From positions 1 through 64,000 of the forward strand of contig NZ_KB899106.1 in assembly GCF_000378045.1 (NCBI RefSeq): DNA of 64,000 bases, written 5' to 3'. This stretch comes from Marinobacterium rhizophilum DSM 18822 (GTDB taxonomy: Bacteria > Pseudomonadota > Gammaproteobacteria > Pseudomonadales > Balneatricaceae). How positions within the stretch are numbered: position 1 is the first letter of the stretch; every line of letters starts with the position of its first letter. Below are positions 18,700-27,854 of this stretch, one piece after another. The notes beneath the pieces were generated by a model. The model searched no databases. It was given only the letters and a program-made list of their open reading frames with translations, and was not told where the DNA came from. A program made the position numbers and the translations under genes.

Positions 18700-19236
18700 G
18701 TGTACACACAACTGCTTGCCACCCTGGGCGTTATCGTCGGCTATTTCGTGCTGTTCGGCCTTGTCCGCAAACTGATCCGCTCGCTGGGTCAGGTCAAGAA
18801 GGTGCCCGTCCAGCGCGTCATCTATATCAACAAGTACTTCAACGGCCTCTGCATCTTCACCGCCCTGGTGATGATCTCGCTGATCTGGAGTGTTGATTAC
18901 AGCAACCTGATGCTGTTCGCCTCGTCGATCTTCGCCATCGTCGGTGTGGCGCTGTTCGCCCAGTGGTCGATCCTCAGCAATGTCACTTCCAGCATCATCA
19001 TTTTCTTTGCCTTTCCGGCCCGCATCGGCCACCGCATCCGCATTATTGATGATGAAGAAACCATCGTCGGTGAAATCGTCGAAATCACCTTTTTCCAGGT
19101 TTTGCTGCGGGGCGAAAACGGCGAAACCATCGCCTACCCCAACAACCTGCTGCTGCAAAAGCCGGTCATCATTCTGGCCAATCCCCATGACAGCACAAAC
19201 TCGAAAACCCGTATAGAACCGTTCAAGCTGCCGTGA
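18700..19236 (+). CDS. Small MscS-family mechanosensitive channel-like protein
   Basis: About 178 residues from a GTG with GAGG 5 bases upstream. Two to three membrane segments precede an MscS beta-domain. The pore-helix region is VALFAQWSILSNVTSSIIIFF, followed by PARIGHRIRI and the beta-domain GEIVEITFFQVLLRGENGETIAYPNN, which is typical of MscS. It is shorter than E. coli MscS (286 residues) and lacks most of the C-terminal vestibule, but the channel-forming part is present. It is followed by a bidirectional terminator. Confidence 0.8.
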   Translation: MYTQLLATLGVIVGYFVLFGLVRKLIRSLGQVKKVPVQRVIYINKYFNGLCIFTALVMISLIWSVDYSNLMLFASSIFAIVGVALFAQWSILSNVTSSIIIFFAFPARIGHRIRIIDDEETIVGEIVEITFFQVLLRGENGETIAYPNNLLLQKPVIILANPHDSTNSKTRIEPFKLP

Positions 19237-19274
19237 AAACAGCCCAGGCGTCTGTCGGTGCCAGACTGAAGACG

Positions 19275-19311
19275 CAAAAAAAGAGGCCGCACGGCATGCG
19301 GCCTCTTTTTT
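19275..19311. terminator. Bidirectional intrinsic terminator
   Basis: Stem GAGGCCGCA (19283-19291) pairs with TGCGGCCTC (19297-19305) around CGGCA, with an A-run before and a T-run after. It can therefore end both the MscS transcript (plus) and the PQQ-ADH operon (minus). Confidence 0.85.
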
Positions 19312-19361
19312 GTCGATCGTCTTGCTGCCGGGGCTAACCAGGCCCCGGCGATTACAGGCGC

Positions 19362-21146
19362 TTAGCGCGCTGCCACTTCTGCCGACTTCGGCAGCTTGAA
19401 GGTCCAGACGGTGCCGCCCTGGTTCAGGTGCTTCACGCGCTTGGCCACTTCGCCGCCCCACAAGGGCACCGCGCCGCCCCAGCCGGAGACAACCGACACA
19501 TACTGTTCGCCATCCTGTTCCCAGGTGATGGGAGTGCCAACAATCCCGGAACCGGTGTTGAACTTGTACTTCTGTTCGCCGGTTTTGGCATCGAAGGCCA
19601 TCAGGTAACCTTCGGGATTACCCGTGAACACCAGGCCACCCTTGGTTGTCATGACGCCACCCCACAGCGGGGCATAGTTCTTGTAACGCCAGACTTCCTT
19701 GCCGGTTTTGGGATCCATTGCCCGCAGTACACCGATATAGTCATCGTTCAGGGCACTGATGGTAAAGCCGGCGCCCAGGTAAGCGGCACCCTTTTTGTAG
19801 GCGGTCGCTTCATTCCAGATATCCATGCCCCACTCGTTGGAGGGTACGTAGAACAGGCCGGTATCCTGGTTGAACGCCATCGGCATCCAGTTCTTGCCGC
19901 CCAGGAAAGACGGTGCCGAGAATACGGACTTGCCCTTGTCGCCTTCGGACTCGGCCGGGTTACCGGGACGTCCTTCCTCAACCAGCAGCGGACGGCCCTT
20001 TTCATCCAGACCCGTGGCCCAGGTCATCTTGTCGACGAACGGGAAGCCGCGAATGAAGTCGCCATTCTCGCGATTAAGCACGTAGAAGAAGCCGTTGCGG
20101 TCCGCGGTAGCCGCCGCCTTGACGGTTTTTCCGCCTTCCTGGTAATCGAACGAAATCAGCTCGTTGACGCCATCGAAATCCCAGCCATCGTGCGGTGTGG
20201 TCTGGAAGTGCCAGACGATCCTGCCGTCATCGGGATCGATCGCCAGACGTGACGAGGAGAAGAGGTTGTCACCCGGGCGCATGTGCGAGTTCCAGGGCGC
20301 GGGGTTACCGGTACCGAAGAACATCAGGTTGGTATCGGCATCGTAGGTACCGCCGAGCCAGGTTGCTGCACCACCGCTTTTCCACATGTCGCCGGGCCAG
20401 GTACGACCCGCTTCGCCACCGGAGATACCGGTTTCGACTTTCTTGCCGTCCTTCCACAGGTAACCCATGTGGCCTTCCACCGTGGGGCGCGTCCAGAGGA
20501 TGTCGCCGGTCTTGGCGTCGTAGGCTTCAACTTTGCCCACCACGCCAAATTCGCCACCGGAGACGCCGGTAATCACCTTGCCATTGACCACAATCGGCGC
20601 GGCGGTCAACGAATAGCCGGCCTTGTAGTCTTCCACGGTTTTCTTCCACACGACCTTGCCGGTGCTCTTGTCCAGCGCCACCAGCTTGGCATCCAGGGTG
20701 CCGAAGATCACCAGGTCGTCATACAGGGCAACACCACGGTTGATCACGTCGCAGCACGGCATGATGCCGTCCGGCAGGCGCGCATCGTACTGCCACAGCT
20801 CGTCGCCGCTGGCGACATCGATGGCAAAGACACGGGAGTAGGACGCCGTCACGTACATGACGCCATCTTTCACCATGGGCTGGGATTCCTGCCCGCGCTG
20901 TTTCTCACCACCAAAGGAGAAAGCCCACACCGGGCGCAGTTCCTTGACGGTATCGGTGTTTACCTTGGTCAGTGGGCTGTAACGCTGACCTCGCAGCCCC
21001 ATGCCGTAACTGACAACGTCTTCGGTTGTCGCCTGGTCATTTTGAATATCCTGATCCGTTACACCTGCCTGGGTGATTCCGGTCATCGACATTGCGGCTA
21101 CCAGGGTGGTAACAGCAAAGCCATGAATGCGGCCAAATCTCTTCAT
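19362..21146 (-). CDS. exaA: PQQ-dependent alcohol dehydrogenase (quinoprotein ethanol dehydrogenase type)
   Basis: About 594 residues with a signal peptide, so periplasmic. It oxidises primary alcohols to aldehydes and passes electrons to cytochrome c-550. Family features are beta-propeller W-motifs, the adjacent-Cys disulfide [10 protein letters not shown], and GTGNPAPWN with RPGDN. The catalytic Asp lies in [12 protein letters not shown], with a second Asp two residues on. The C-terminal [16 protein letters not shown] is typical of ExaA/PedE/PedH enzymes. The ATG at 21146 has AAGGAG 8 bases upstream. It is the last gene of an operon starting at 25141. A 21-bp inverted repeat lies in its leader. 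Confidence 0.93.
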   Translation of the reverse strand: MKRFGRIHGFAVTTLVAAMSMTGITQAGVTDQDIQNDQATTEDVVSYGMGLRGQRYSPLTKVNTDTVKELRPVWAFSFGGEKQRGQESQPMVKDGVMYVTASYSRVFAIDVASGDELWQYDARLPDGIMPCCDVINRGVALYDDLVIFGTLDAKLVALDKSTGKVVWKKTVEDYKAGYSLTAAPIVVNGKVITGVSGGEFGVVGKVEAYDAKTGDILWTRPTVEGHMGYLWKDGKKVETGISGGEAGRTWPGDMWKSGGAATWLGGTYDADTNLMFFGTGNPAPWNSHMRPGDNLFSSSRLAIDPDDGRIVWHFQTTPHDGWDFDGVNELISFDYQEGGKTVKAAATADRNGFFYVLNRENGDFIRGFPFVDKMTWATGLDEKGRPLLVEEGRPGNPAESEGDKGKSVFSAPSFLGGKNWMPMAFNQDTGLFYVPSNEWGMDIWNEATAYKKGAAYLGAGFTISALNDDYIGVLRAMDPKTGKEVWRYKNYAPLWGGVMTTKGGLVFTGNPEGYLMAFDAKTGEQKYKFNTGSGIVGTPITWEQDGEQYVSVVSGWGGAVPLWGGEVAKRVKHLNQGGTVWTFKLPKSAEVAAR

Positions 21147-21175
21147 CACAGTCTCCTTTACGGATTTGTTCTTAT

Positions 21176-21234
21176 AAGGCTCTGTTGGCGTTTGCGAATG
21201 CGCCCTGTTGTTCCGCAAACGCCAACAGAGCCTT
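21176..21234. repeat. Perfect 21-bp inverted repeat in the leader of the PQQ-ADH gene
   Basis: Arms 21176-21196 (AAGGCTCTGTTGGCGTTTGCG) and 21214-21234 are exact reverse complements around a 17-nt loop. It lies 30 bases upstream of the PQQ-ADH start codon and after the pqqD stop. There is no U-tract, so it may stabilise or separate the exaA message, or be a small inserted element. Confidence 0.85.
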
Positions 21235-21324
21235 TCGCCGATGCGGGACCAGCTCCCGAACCTGACATGAATTCTTGAATTTGAGGCCCAAACGGACAAT
21301 TGCACCGCAGTAGCGGATTTCTAC

Positions 21325-21690
21325 TCACTTGGTACTACTCCTGCGTTCAAGTACCGCCTCGGCCAGGCTCTGCAGCGGCCTCCGCACCAGGGGCAAGTCG
21401 CCGTCACCCATCCGGCAGCGCAGCACGCCCCGGGCTTCAAAGTGGCGCACGATATCGTTCACAACCTCCAGCCAGGCACGCCCGGGGCGGTGCTCCGTTG
21501 CATCCATGCACAGCGCAATGCGCGCCAGGCTGCGTTCGCCGTCACAGGCACGCAGCACATCCAGCGATACGGGATCAAGGAACACTACCTGGTGCGGGGC
21601 CTTGATCACCCAGCGCTGGTGCTGGTCGTCAAAATAGAGCCGAATGCCAGCAGCAAGACTGGGCACCCAGCGGGGGCTATCGAATGTCAT
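21325..21690 (-). CDS. pqqD: PqqD-family protein
   Basis: 121 residues, slightly longer than typical PqqD (about 90). The middle matches the family pattern: PSLAAGIRLYFDDQHQRWVIK, then APHQVVFLDP and DVLRACDGERSLARIA. PqqD is the peptide chaperone that presents the PqqA precursor to the radical SAM enzyme PqqE during PQQ synthesis. No other pqq synthesis gene is visible in the window, so this may be a regulon-associated copy. It lies in the PQQ-ADH operon between the metallohydrolase and exaA. Confidence 0.75.
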   Translation of the reverse strand: MTFDSPRWVPSLAAGIRLYFDDQHQRWVIKAPHQVVFLDPVSLDVLRACDGERSLARIALCMDATEHRPGRAWLEVVNDIVRHFEARGVLRCRMGDGDLPLVRRPLQSLAEAVLERRSSTK

Positions 21691-21836
21691 GGGCGCGCCT
21701 CCATGGCCAGGCCTGGGGGAAAGTCAGGGTGTCAAACAGCAAACAGGTCTCCTTGACCTCATTCACCGTCACTTTTAACAATACAGAGCTGCATATACTG
21801 GAACGTGCGACGCTGTTCAGAAGCAGGGCTGCAGGC

Positions 21837-22829
21837 TCAAAACGCAGCCTCTTCATAGCCGGGGTACAGATGGGCTACGCTACGGCTGAATTCGTAGCGG
21901 GTCAGGCTGATGGCGTCAAAACGCGGATCGATGGGCAAGGCCATGACCTGGGTCATGGTCAGACCCTGGCGTGCGGCGCGACTCAGGGTGGCATCCAGCC
22001 AGGCCAGGTAATCCTGCATCTGGTTAATGGCCTGGCGTGTGTCATCAAGCGGACCATGGCCCGGTATCAGCAGGCGGTAATCCAGTTGTGCCAGCTGATC
22101 AAGCTCGGCACGCCAGTGTGCCAGGCCCGGCGTCTGTGGCGTGGTAAGGGCCCGCTGATAAAACACCAGATCACCCGCAAACAGCACACCGGTGGTTTCA
22201 TCCAGCATGACCAGATCCGCACCGGTATGCCCTTCAAACGCCAGAAAGCGCAGCCGGTGCCCGCCCAGTATCAGCGGATTGTCCGGCGGTAATTCTGCCG
22301 GCACCACAACTTCAGTGCCTCGCATCCAGTCACCGGTCAGCCCGTAAAGGCTGGTCGCAAAGCTGTCTCCATTTTGCGTAATCTGCGTTGTCGTACCGGA
22401 CAGTGCGCCAATCGACACATCGGCAAAGGCCTGATTGCCCAGAAAGTGGTCAGGATGCGCATGGCTGTTAATCACGAGCACCACCGGCTTGTCGGTTATT
22501 CGGGCGATGGCGTGGCGCAACTGTTGCCCAAAGCGTAACGAGGGGCCTGTATCGAACAGCACCACGCCTGCATCGGTGACGATAAAGGCCACATTGACGA
22601 TATTGCCGCCATTGGTGGTCGAAAAAGACTCCCGCCGCCCCTCGACAAGCCAGGTATCGGGTGCAACCTGTCGCGGCCTGAGCTCGTAGTCGAAACGCCC
22701 TGCCACAGCGCTCTGACTCAGGACGCATAACAGCCCCACCGCCAGTAACCCCAGGCAGCCAAATACTCGAGCGACCGCGTTTAACCTCAGACCCGGCGGT
22801 AAAACAGAACGTACGCTGACCAAAGGCAT
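21837..22829 (-). CDS. Quinoprotein relay system zinc metallohydrolase (MBL fold)
   Basis: About 330 residues with an N-terminal signal or anchor segment and a metallo-beta-lactamase fold. The zinc ligands lie in INSHAHPDHFLGN, FEGHTGAD and IPGHGPLDD, and an early Asp lies in VLFDTGPSLRFG. The family (SoxH-related, quinoprotein relay system) is found with PQQ alcohol dehydrogenases and SoxYZ-like carriers, and its exact reaction is not established. The ATG at 22829 has GGGAGG upstream. It lies 4 bases after the SoxYZ-like gene. Confidence 0.85.
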   Translation of the reverse strand: MPLVSVRSVLPPGLRLNAVARVFGCLGLLAVGLLCVLSQSAVAGRFDYELRPRQVAPDTWLVEGRRESFSTTNGGNIVNVAFIVTDAGVVLFDTGPSLRFGQQLRHAIARITDKPVVLVINSHAHPDHFLGNQAFADVSIGALSGTTTQITQNGDSFATSLYGLTGDWMRGTEVVVPAELPPDNPLILGGHRLRFLAFEGHTGADLVMLDETTGVLFAGDLVFYQRALTTPQTPGLAHWRAELDQLAQLDYRLLIPGHGPLDDTRQAINQMQDYLAWLDATLSRAARQGLTMTQVMALPIDPRFDAISLTRYEFSRSVAHLYPGYEEAAF

Positions 22830-22833
22830 CACA

Positions 22834-23733
22834 TCATCCTCCCTCTGCCTGCGCGGACACCGCCGTTTCGAACTCGTTGCCATTGTTGTCCCGCATCCAG
22901 AGCCGCACATTGCGCGTGTTGCCGGTATCAAAGGTCAGCACCGGGTTTTCACTCACCGGGGGTGACAGCTCCAGGCGCATCAGCGCAACACCGTTCGCGC
23001 CTCGCAGTTGTGCCTGCTCGATATAGAACTCCGGAATACCGCTGACCAGTCCGGTGTCCATCGGATGAATAACGCGAAACTTGTAGCGCGCCCCGCCGTG
23101 CGCCAGCACCCCATCAGGGGCGGCAAAGCGGCGCGCCTGGATCTCGCCCAGATGACTTTCCCAGTAAGGATCACCGGCGGCCATGCTCGGTGCCGTACAG
23201 CCGCCACCGGCCGCATCCAGGTAACTGCCACCCACATGCCAGATGCCATCACGGGTCAGCACGGCGGCGCGGACCGGCGTGCCCTGCTCCACCTTGATAC
23301 GCAATGACAGTTGCGGCTCAACCTGATCGCTTTGTGGGTAGGCGGTCACGATATGCTGAATGGGATTGAAGTCAGCCCAGATCACCATGCGTTCCACCCG
23401 TCCGGCCAGTGCGCGCGCATCGACACTCACGGGTACCTGGGATGGGTCTTCGGCAAAGGGGGGCACATGCACTTTAACCAGGGGATCAAAAAGATAGGTG
23501 TCATCGCCGATAAAGCGCTGGCGCAGGTAGTCCCACAATGGCGAGTCCAGAGGATCCTGCAATGCATTCGGGGTGATCAGATCCGGCGCCGCCGGGCCGG
23601 CGACGCTACTGCCCTGACCGCCGCTTGCGACGCTGCCAGGCTCCGCGGCCGGCAGCGTCGCGGGCAAGCCGAGCATCAGGCACAGGCCCAGCCGGGCAAA
23701 ACTGAGGGGCCTCTGTCTAGACCGAATAGTCAT
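22834..23733 (-). CDS. Quinoprotein dehydrogenase-associated SoxYZ-like carrier
   Basis: About 299 residues with a signal peptide. The N-terminal part is SoxY-like and contains DAAGGGCTAPS, comparable to the GGCxx carrier Cys region of SoxY. The C-terminal part is SoxZ-like (IHPMDTGLVSG, then ELSPPVSENPVLTF). The fusion is known from quinoprotein alcohol dehydrogenase loci and is thought to carry an intermediate in the periplasm for the neighbouring metallohydrolase. The ATG follows AGGAGTGGATC. Confidence 0.85.
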   Translation of the reverse strand: MTIRSRQRPLSFARLGLCLMLGLPATLPAAEPGSVASGGQGSSVAGPAAPDLITPNALQDPLDSPLWDYLRQRFIGDDTYLFDPLVKVHVPPFAEDPSQVPVSVDARALAGRVERMVIWADFNPIQHIVTAYPQSDQVEPQLSLRIKVEQGTPVRAAVLTRDGIWHVGGSYLDAAGGGCTAPSMAAGDPYWESHLGEIQARRFAAPDGVLAHGGARYKFRVIHPMDTGLVSGIPEFYIEQAQLRGANGVALMRLELSPPVSENPVLTFDTGNTRNVRLWMRDNNGNEFETAVSAQAEGG

Positions 23734-23793
23734 GATCCACTCCTGTGCACGCCTGTTACCCGCCCGTGCCTGATCAGCCAAAGCTGTTGAGTA

Positions 23794-24711
23794 CTAGCGT
23801 TCAGCGGTGTCCCGGTAGAAAGCCGGCAACTCGTACTGCAGACCAAGATCCGCGTAGAGCGTCGCCATGTCTCCGCTTCGAATCATGCCATCGACGACCT
23901 CTTCCACGGCGTAACCGAGCTGGCGGTTGCTTTGCTTGATTGCCATCCCCAGGTCCCAGCTCTGCTTGCCCATGTTGGGAAAGCCGTTCTCACCGAGGCG
24001 ATAACGCGCCGATTCGGCACGGCTCAGTTGCTGATCGATTTCGCCGCGCATGCCCATCACCGCATCCACTTCACCTCGCTGCATGGCCGCGAAAGCCTGC
24101 GGCAGGGACGCGAAATGATGAGTGCGTTCGCGCATACGGCCCTGAAAACCGGACGTTAGATAAAACGACGGCAGGCTGTCGATCTCGACACCAATGCTGT
24201 GATACTGAAACACCGCCATGGTGCTGACCCGATCGATCTTTTCGCTGTCGTACGCGACCTGCCAGCGCTCGCTCTGGTAGGGCCCGAACATGACCACCTG
24301 CTCGTTGACGATTTCGCCCGTAGAATCGCGCATATAGGAATAGTCGCGATCGTAGGGCACCCGCATCATCACATCCGCCAGATGCTTGAGAGCCAGAGGT
24401 TGCTCGTCGTTCTTGTCCAGGTAGTGCCCTTTCCAGACATTGTTGCGCAGGTCGTCTTCGAGGTTTTCGTCCGGTGTAATCCAGTGGGGCTCAAAACGCA
24501 CCCCCAACCCCTGGGCGATCCGCTTGCCGATCTCGACATCGACCCCCGCAGGGGCGCCATTCTCGAGATAAGAGTAAGGCGGAAAGTCCCGGTACAAACC
24601 GATGCGCACATAGCCGCTGGCAATGACATCATCGTATTCGCGCGCCTGCGCGGGCTGCGCCAGCAGGCAGACGCAGCCAAGCAGGAAAGCGCTGAGCCTA
24701 TTGCTCAACAT
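23794..24711 (-). CDS. Quinoprotein dehydrogenase-associated ABC-type substrate-binding protein
   Basis: 305 residues, with a signal peptide ending in QPAQA and a family 3 periplasmic binding fold (VRIGLYRDFPPYSYLENGAPAGVDVEIGKR, quoted in part). It resembles the XoxJ/MoxJ-like binding proteins encoded with PQQ alcohol dehydrogenases. These are thought to help in maturation or cofactor loading rather than uptake. Its start codon overlaps the end of the cytochrome gene by 14 bases, showing translational coupling. Confidence 0.86.
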   Translation of the reverse strand: MLSNRLSAFLLGCVCLLAQPAQAREYDDVIASGYVRIGLYRDFPPYSYLENGAPAGVDVEIGKRIAQGLGVRFEPHWITPDENLEDDLRNNVWKGHYLDKNDEQPLALKHLADVMMRVPYDRDYSYMRDSTGEIVNEQVVMFGPYQSERWQVAYDSEKIDRVSTMAVFQYHSIGVEIDSLPSFYLTSGFQGRMRERTHHFASLPQAFAAMQRGEVDAVMGMRGEIDQQLSRAESARYRLGENGFPNMGKQSWDLGMAIKQSNRQLGYAVEEVVDGMIRSGDMATLYADLGLQYELPAFYRDTAER

Positions 24712-25141
24712 ACTTCGTCTCCAGCCAGGCGCGGATCGCCCAGAGGGCTTCCTGGCTCAGGTAGTCTGCCATCTTGGGCATGTAGACGCGGCCATCGCGC
24801 ACTGCACCGTTCACGACGCGATACTGGAACCACTCATCGCCATCGATACCGGGTTCCAGCATGCGCAGATCCGGTGCGATACCTCCAGATATACCTTCCA
24901 GGCCGTGGCAACGCGCGCAATTCTGGTTATATGCCGAAGCGCCAATCTCAACTGCCTTGGCATGATCAGGGTGATCAGTGCCATAGGGGTTGGCGTCCAG
25001 CCACTCTTCTCCCAGAGCTTCCAGACCCGCGGTATCGACGGTCTGCGGCGTGACATCGCCATGAGCCAGCAGCTGGGTGGATAACATCAGGGTGAGCATT
25101 GCGGTCCCGGCGGCGCCGAGCAGTTTCTTATTGGTTGTCAT
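24698..25141 (-). CDS. pedF: Cytochrome c-550, PedF/ExaB type
   Basis: 147 residues with a signal peptide and one CARCH haem site in ASAYNQNCARCHGLEG. Distal Met candidates are in VYMPKMADYLS. Family knowledge assigns it as the periplasmic electron acceptor of the PQQ alcohol dehydrogenase, passing electrons towards a terminal oxidase. It is the first gene of the six-gene minus-strand operon, so the operon promoter should lie in the ~340 bp upstream. Confidence 0.88.
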   Translation of the reverse strand: MTTNKKLLGAAGTAMLTLMLSTQLLAHGDVTPQTVDTAGLEALGEEWLDANPYGTDHPDHAKAVEIGASAYNQNCARCHGLEGISGGIAPDLRMLEPGIDGDEWFQYRVVNGAVRDGRVYMPKMADYLSQEALWAIRAWLETKYVEQ

Positions 25142-25483
25142 GGCTAAGACCCTTTCTGATTGGAATAACTGAACAAAACTGTCGCAAAAAACCTATTGCG
25201 CACTGTTGAAGCCATGATAGAGCGCAGCGCCTGCGCGCCAGAATTCTACTTTGGCCGCCAAGACTTACTCCGTTGGTAGTAGGTTTTTCGCCTCGAAGCG
25301 GCAGATAGCGGCACTCAGGCACCGCCAGGAGCGCGCTGAATCACCGACAATGACTGGGGATGAGAGAATAGATGCAAGAGACGGAACAAGAGGAGATGAA
25401 GAGGCAGGATTCGCGGGCAGATAAACAGCCAGGGCGCACGAATGCGCCCTGAAAAGGTTCAGCAGCTAGGTGGCCAGAGCGCG
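25142..25483. other. Upstream region of the PQQ-ADH operon
   Basis: A 342-bp gap with the presumed promoter of the minus-strand PQQ-ADH operon. Near 25265-25285 it holds CTCCGTTGGTAGTAGG, similar to sequence near other PQQ-regulon genes. A hairpin ends it at 25431-25450. No gene is recognised. Confidence 0.45.
25431..25450 (-). terminator. Hairpin after the sodium channel gene
   Basis: Stem AGGGCGCA and TGCGCCCT with a TTCG tetraloop (minus-strand reading), 34 bases past the channel stop codon. The tail GGCTGTTTATC is only weakly U-rich, so termination is likely but not certain. Confidence 0.5.
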
Positions 25484-26320
25484 CTAGCGCCGCGGCGCCC
25501 GTTGCTCCAGCAGCGCCTCCATGCGCGACAGCTGTTCGCGCATGGCCAGCACATCATCGCGCAGGCCATGCAATTCTGCCGCCTCGCCCTCGCCACTTTC
25601 AATTTCCATCTGCACGCTTTCCTTTTGCATCACGTCCAGCACGATACCGATCATCATGTTCAGGAACACAAAGGAGTTGAGGAAGATAAAGGTGATGAAG
25701 TAAATCCAGCTGTAGGGGAAGTACTCCATGGTGGGATACAGCACCGCCGTGGCCCAGCTTTCAAAGGTTGCCACCTGGAACAGCGTCAACATGGCCAGGG
25801 CGATATTGCCCCACAGTTTTTCGTTCACCTCATGGAACAGGAAGCTGCCGATGGCTCCGTAGATGTAAAAGATAATGAACATCAGCAGTGCCACGTAGGC
25901 CATGCGGGGAATGGACTTGAACAACGCTGTCACCAGCATGCGCAGTTCCGGAATCATCGATACCAGCCGCAGTACCCTGAAAATACGCAGCAGCCGCGCC
26001 AGCAATACCAGCTCGGAATCGTCCAGCGGTATCAGGCTGGCTGTAACGATCAGGAAATCAAACACATTCCAGCCCTTGCTGAAAAAGTCCCGCAAGCGTC
26101 TCTCGCCGGCCATGCGAATCAGGATTTCCACCAGGAAGAAGGCGGTAACGCCCAGGTCCAGCACCCGCAGCGCCTGCTCGAAACGGCTGGTTTCTTCATA
26201 GGTTTTGGCGCCGACCAGCAGGGCCGAAATGATGATGATGCTGATCACCAGAGTTTCGAACAGCTTGTTGGCCCTCAGGCGCTCAAAGCGCGACTGCAGG
26301 TTCGAAATGGATTCACTCAT
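25484..26320 (-). CDS. Voltage-gated sodium channel homologue (BacNav type)
   Basis: 278 residues with six membrane segments. S4 carries regularly spaced Arg residues (LLARLLRIFRVLRLV). The pore loop reads ATFESWATAV, close to the TLESW selectivity filter of NaChBac/NavAb sodium channels. The C-terminus is an acidic neck and a coiled coil (LHGLRDDVLAMREQLSRMEALLEQR, quoted only to show the heptad pattern in part), as in BacNav tetramers. It is predicted to be an inner-membrane sodium channel. The gene is isolated between two PQQ operons, and a link to alcohol metabolism is not evident. Confidence 0.85.
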   Translation of the reverse strand: MSESISNLQSRFERLRANKLFETLVISIIIISALLVGAKTYEETSRFEQALRVLDLGVTAFFLVEILIRMAGERRLRDFFSKGWNVFDFLIVTASLIPLDDSELVLLARLLRIFRVLRLVSMIPELRMLVTALFKSIPRMAYVALLMFIIFYIYGAIGSFLFHEVNEKLWGNIALAMLTLFQVATFESWATAVLYPTMEYFPYSWIYFITFIFLNSFVFLNMMIGIVLDVMQKESVQMEIESGEGEAAELHGLRDDVLAMREQLSRMEALLEQRAPRR

Positions 26321-26585
26321 GGGCGACTCGTCCGCAAATACAAGTAAGCGTGATCCGCCGGGGCGGCACGCAGGAAATGCGGCGGATTATCGCCTATCCG
26401 CCGAGCCATGCAAAGCACCCGCAGGCACTGGCGGATTGCCCTGGCAAGGGCGCCACCCGGCACCGCTACATGCTACTTCAGTACCAGTCGATCGGTACTT
26501 TCTGCATATTTCACCCGCATTCGCGCCATCCTATGCTGGCTTTTCATAGCGACAATAAAAATTAAACGCCAAGAATGATGACCCC

Positions 26586-27854
26586 ATGTCCAAACTGAGT
26601 CTTCACCACTGCCAGGGCGTTAAGCTTTGCATGAGCCTGGTGCTGTTACTTGCCCTATTCAAGGCGCCCGTGCAGGCCGCAGCTGCAACAGCGTCGATTG
26701 CTGAGACTGCCAAAAGCGCAGAACTCACCGTTCGCGTCGGCTACCTGAGCTTTCGTCCACCCGCCCCGCCCGCGCTGTCCAACGTACTGCCGGAACCGCG
26801 GGATTCGGGTTTGCGTGGCGCAGAACTCGGTATCTCCGACAGCAATACGAGCGGGCGCTTTCTAAAGCACCACTATGAACTCGAACAGCTCAGCAGTGAT
26901 AACCCCGAGGCGCTGCTGCAGCAGGCCATCAGCTGGCAAGCAAGCGGAATCCACCTGATCGTTGCCGACCTTCCCGGCGCCGAGCTGACCCGACTCAGCC
27001 AGGCGGTGGGTGACAGGGCACTCATTTTTAATGCCGGCAGCAGCGACGATGAGCTTCGCACCGAGCAATGCCTGGGCAATGTACTGCATACCCTGCCGAG
27101 CCGCGCCATGCTGACCGATGCACTGGCCCAGTGGCTGGCATCGCGCCAGTGGCGCGACTGGCTGCTGATTACCGGCAACCAGCCCGCAGATCAGGCCTAC
27201 GCCCGCGCGCTGCACCGCGCCGCCAAGCGCTTTGGGGGCAGGATACGCGACGAAAAGAGCTGGAGCTTTGACACCGACCTGCGCCGCACCGCGCAAAAGG
27301 AAATGCCGCTGTTTACCCAGGGCAAAGACTATGACGTGGTTCTGCTGGCCGATGAACGCGGTGATTTTGGTGAATACGTGCTCTACAACAGCTGGCTGCC
27401 ACGCCCGGTGGCCGGTACCCAGGGGCTCACGCCCGTGGCCTGGCACCGGGTGGTGGAACAGTGGGGGGCAGCCCAGCTGCAAAGCCGCTTTGAAGCGCTC
27501 GCCGGGCGCTGGATGCAAAGCCGCGACTATGCCGCCTGGGCGGCCGTACGCTCAGTTGCCGAGGCCGTTACCCAGCTGCAACGCACAGAAGCGCCGATAC
27601 TGCGTGATTATCTGCTGTCCGATCGTTTTGCGCTGGCCGCCTTCAAGGGCCGCAAGCTCAGCTATCGTCCCTGGAGTGGCCAGCTGCGCCAGCCCATTGC
27701 CCTGGTGCACCCAAGGGCACTGGTGTCCCAGTCACCACAGGAAGGCATTCTGCATCCGGTGACAGACCTCGACAGCCTGGGCTACGACGCCCCCGAAAGC
27801 CAATGTAGTACGGCCTATACCACGCCCTACACTATGACTGGAGACACACAATGA
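26586..27854 (+). CDS. ABC transporter substrate-binding protein of the PQQ alcohol dehydrogenase system
   Basis: 422 residues with a signal peptide, followed by a type 1 periplasmic binding fold (LTVRVGYLSFRPPAPPA at the start of the mature part). The protein matches the binding-protein family always found with a YVTN propeller, an ATPase and a PedC-type permease near PQQ alcohol dehydrogenases. The ligand is unknown and the transporter may be an exporter. Its stop overlaps the start of the next gene by 4 bases. The start lacks a strong ribosome site. Confidence 0.85.
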   Translation: MSKLSLHHCQGVKLCMSLVLLLALFKAPVQAAAATASIAETAKSAELTVRVGYLSFRPPAPPALSNVLPEPRDSGLRGAELGISDSNTSGRFLKHHYELEQLSSDNPEALLQQAISWQASGIHLIVADLPGAELTRLSQAVGDRALIFNAGSSDDELRTEQCLGNVLHTLPSRAMLTDALAQWLASRQWRDWLLITGNQPADQAYARALHRAAKRFGGRIRDEKSWSFDTDLRRTAQKEMPLFTQGKDYDVVLLADERGDFGEYVLYNSWLPRPVAGTQGLTPVAWHRVVEQWGAAQLQSRFEALAGRWMQSRDYAAWAAVRSVAEAVTQLQRTEAPILRDYLLSDRFALAAFKGRKLSYRPWSGQLRQPIALVHPRALVSQSPQEGILHPVTDLDSLGYDAPESQCSTAYTTPYTMTGDTQ

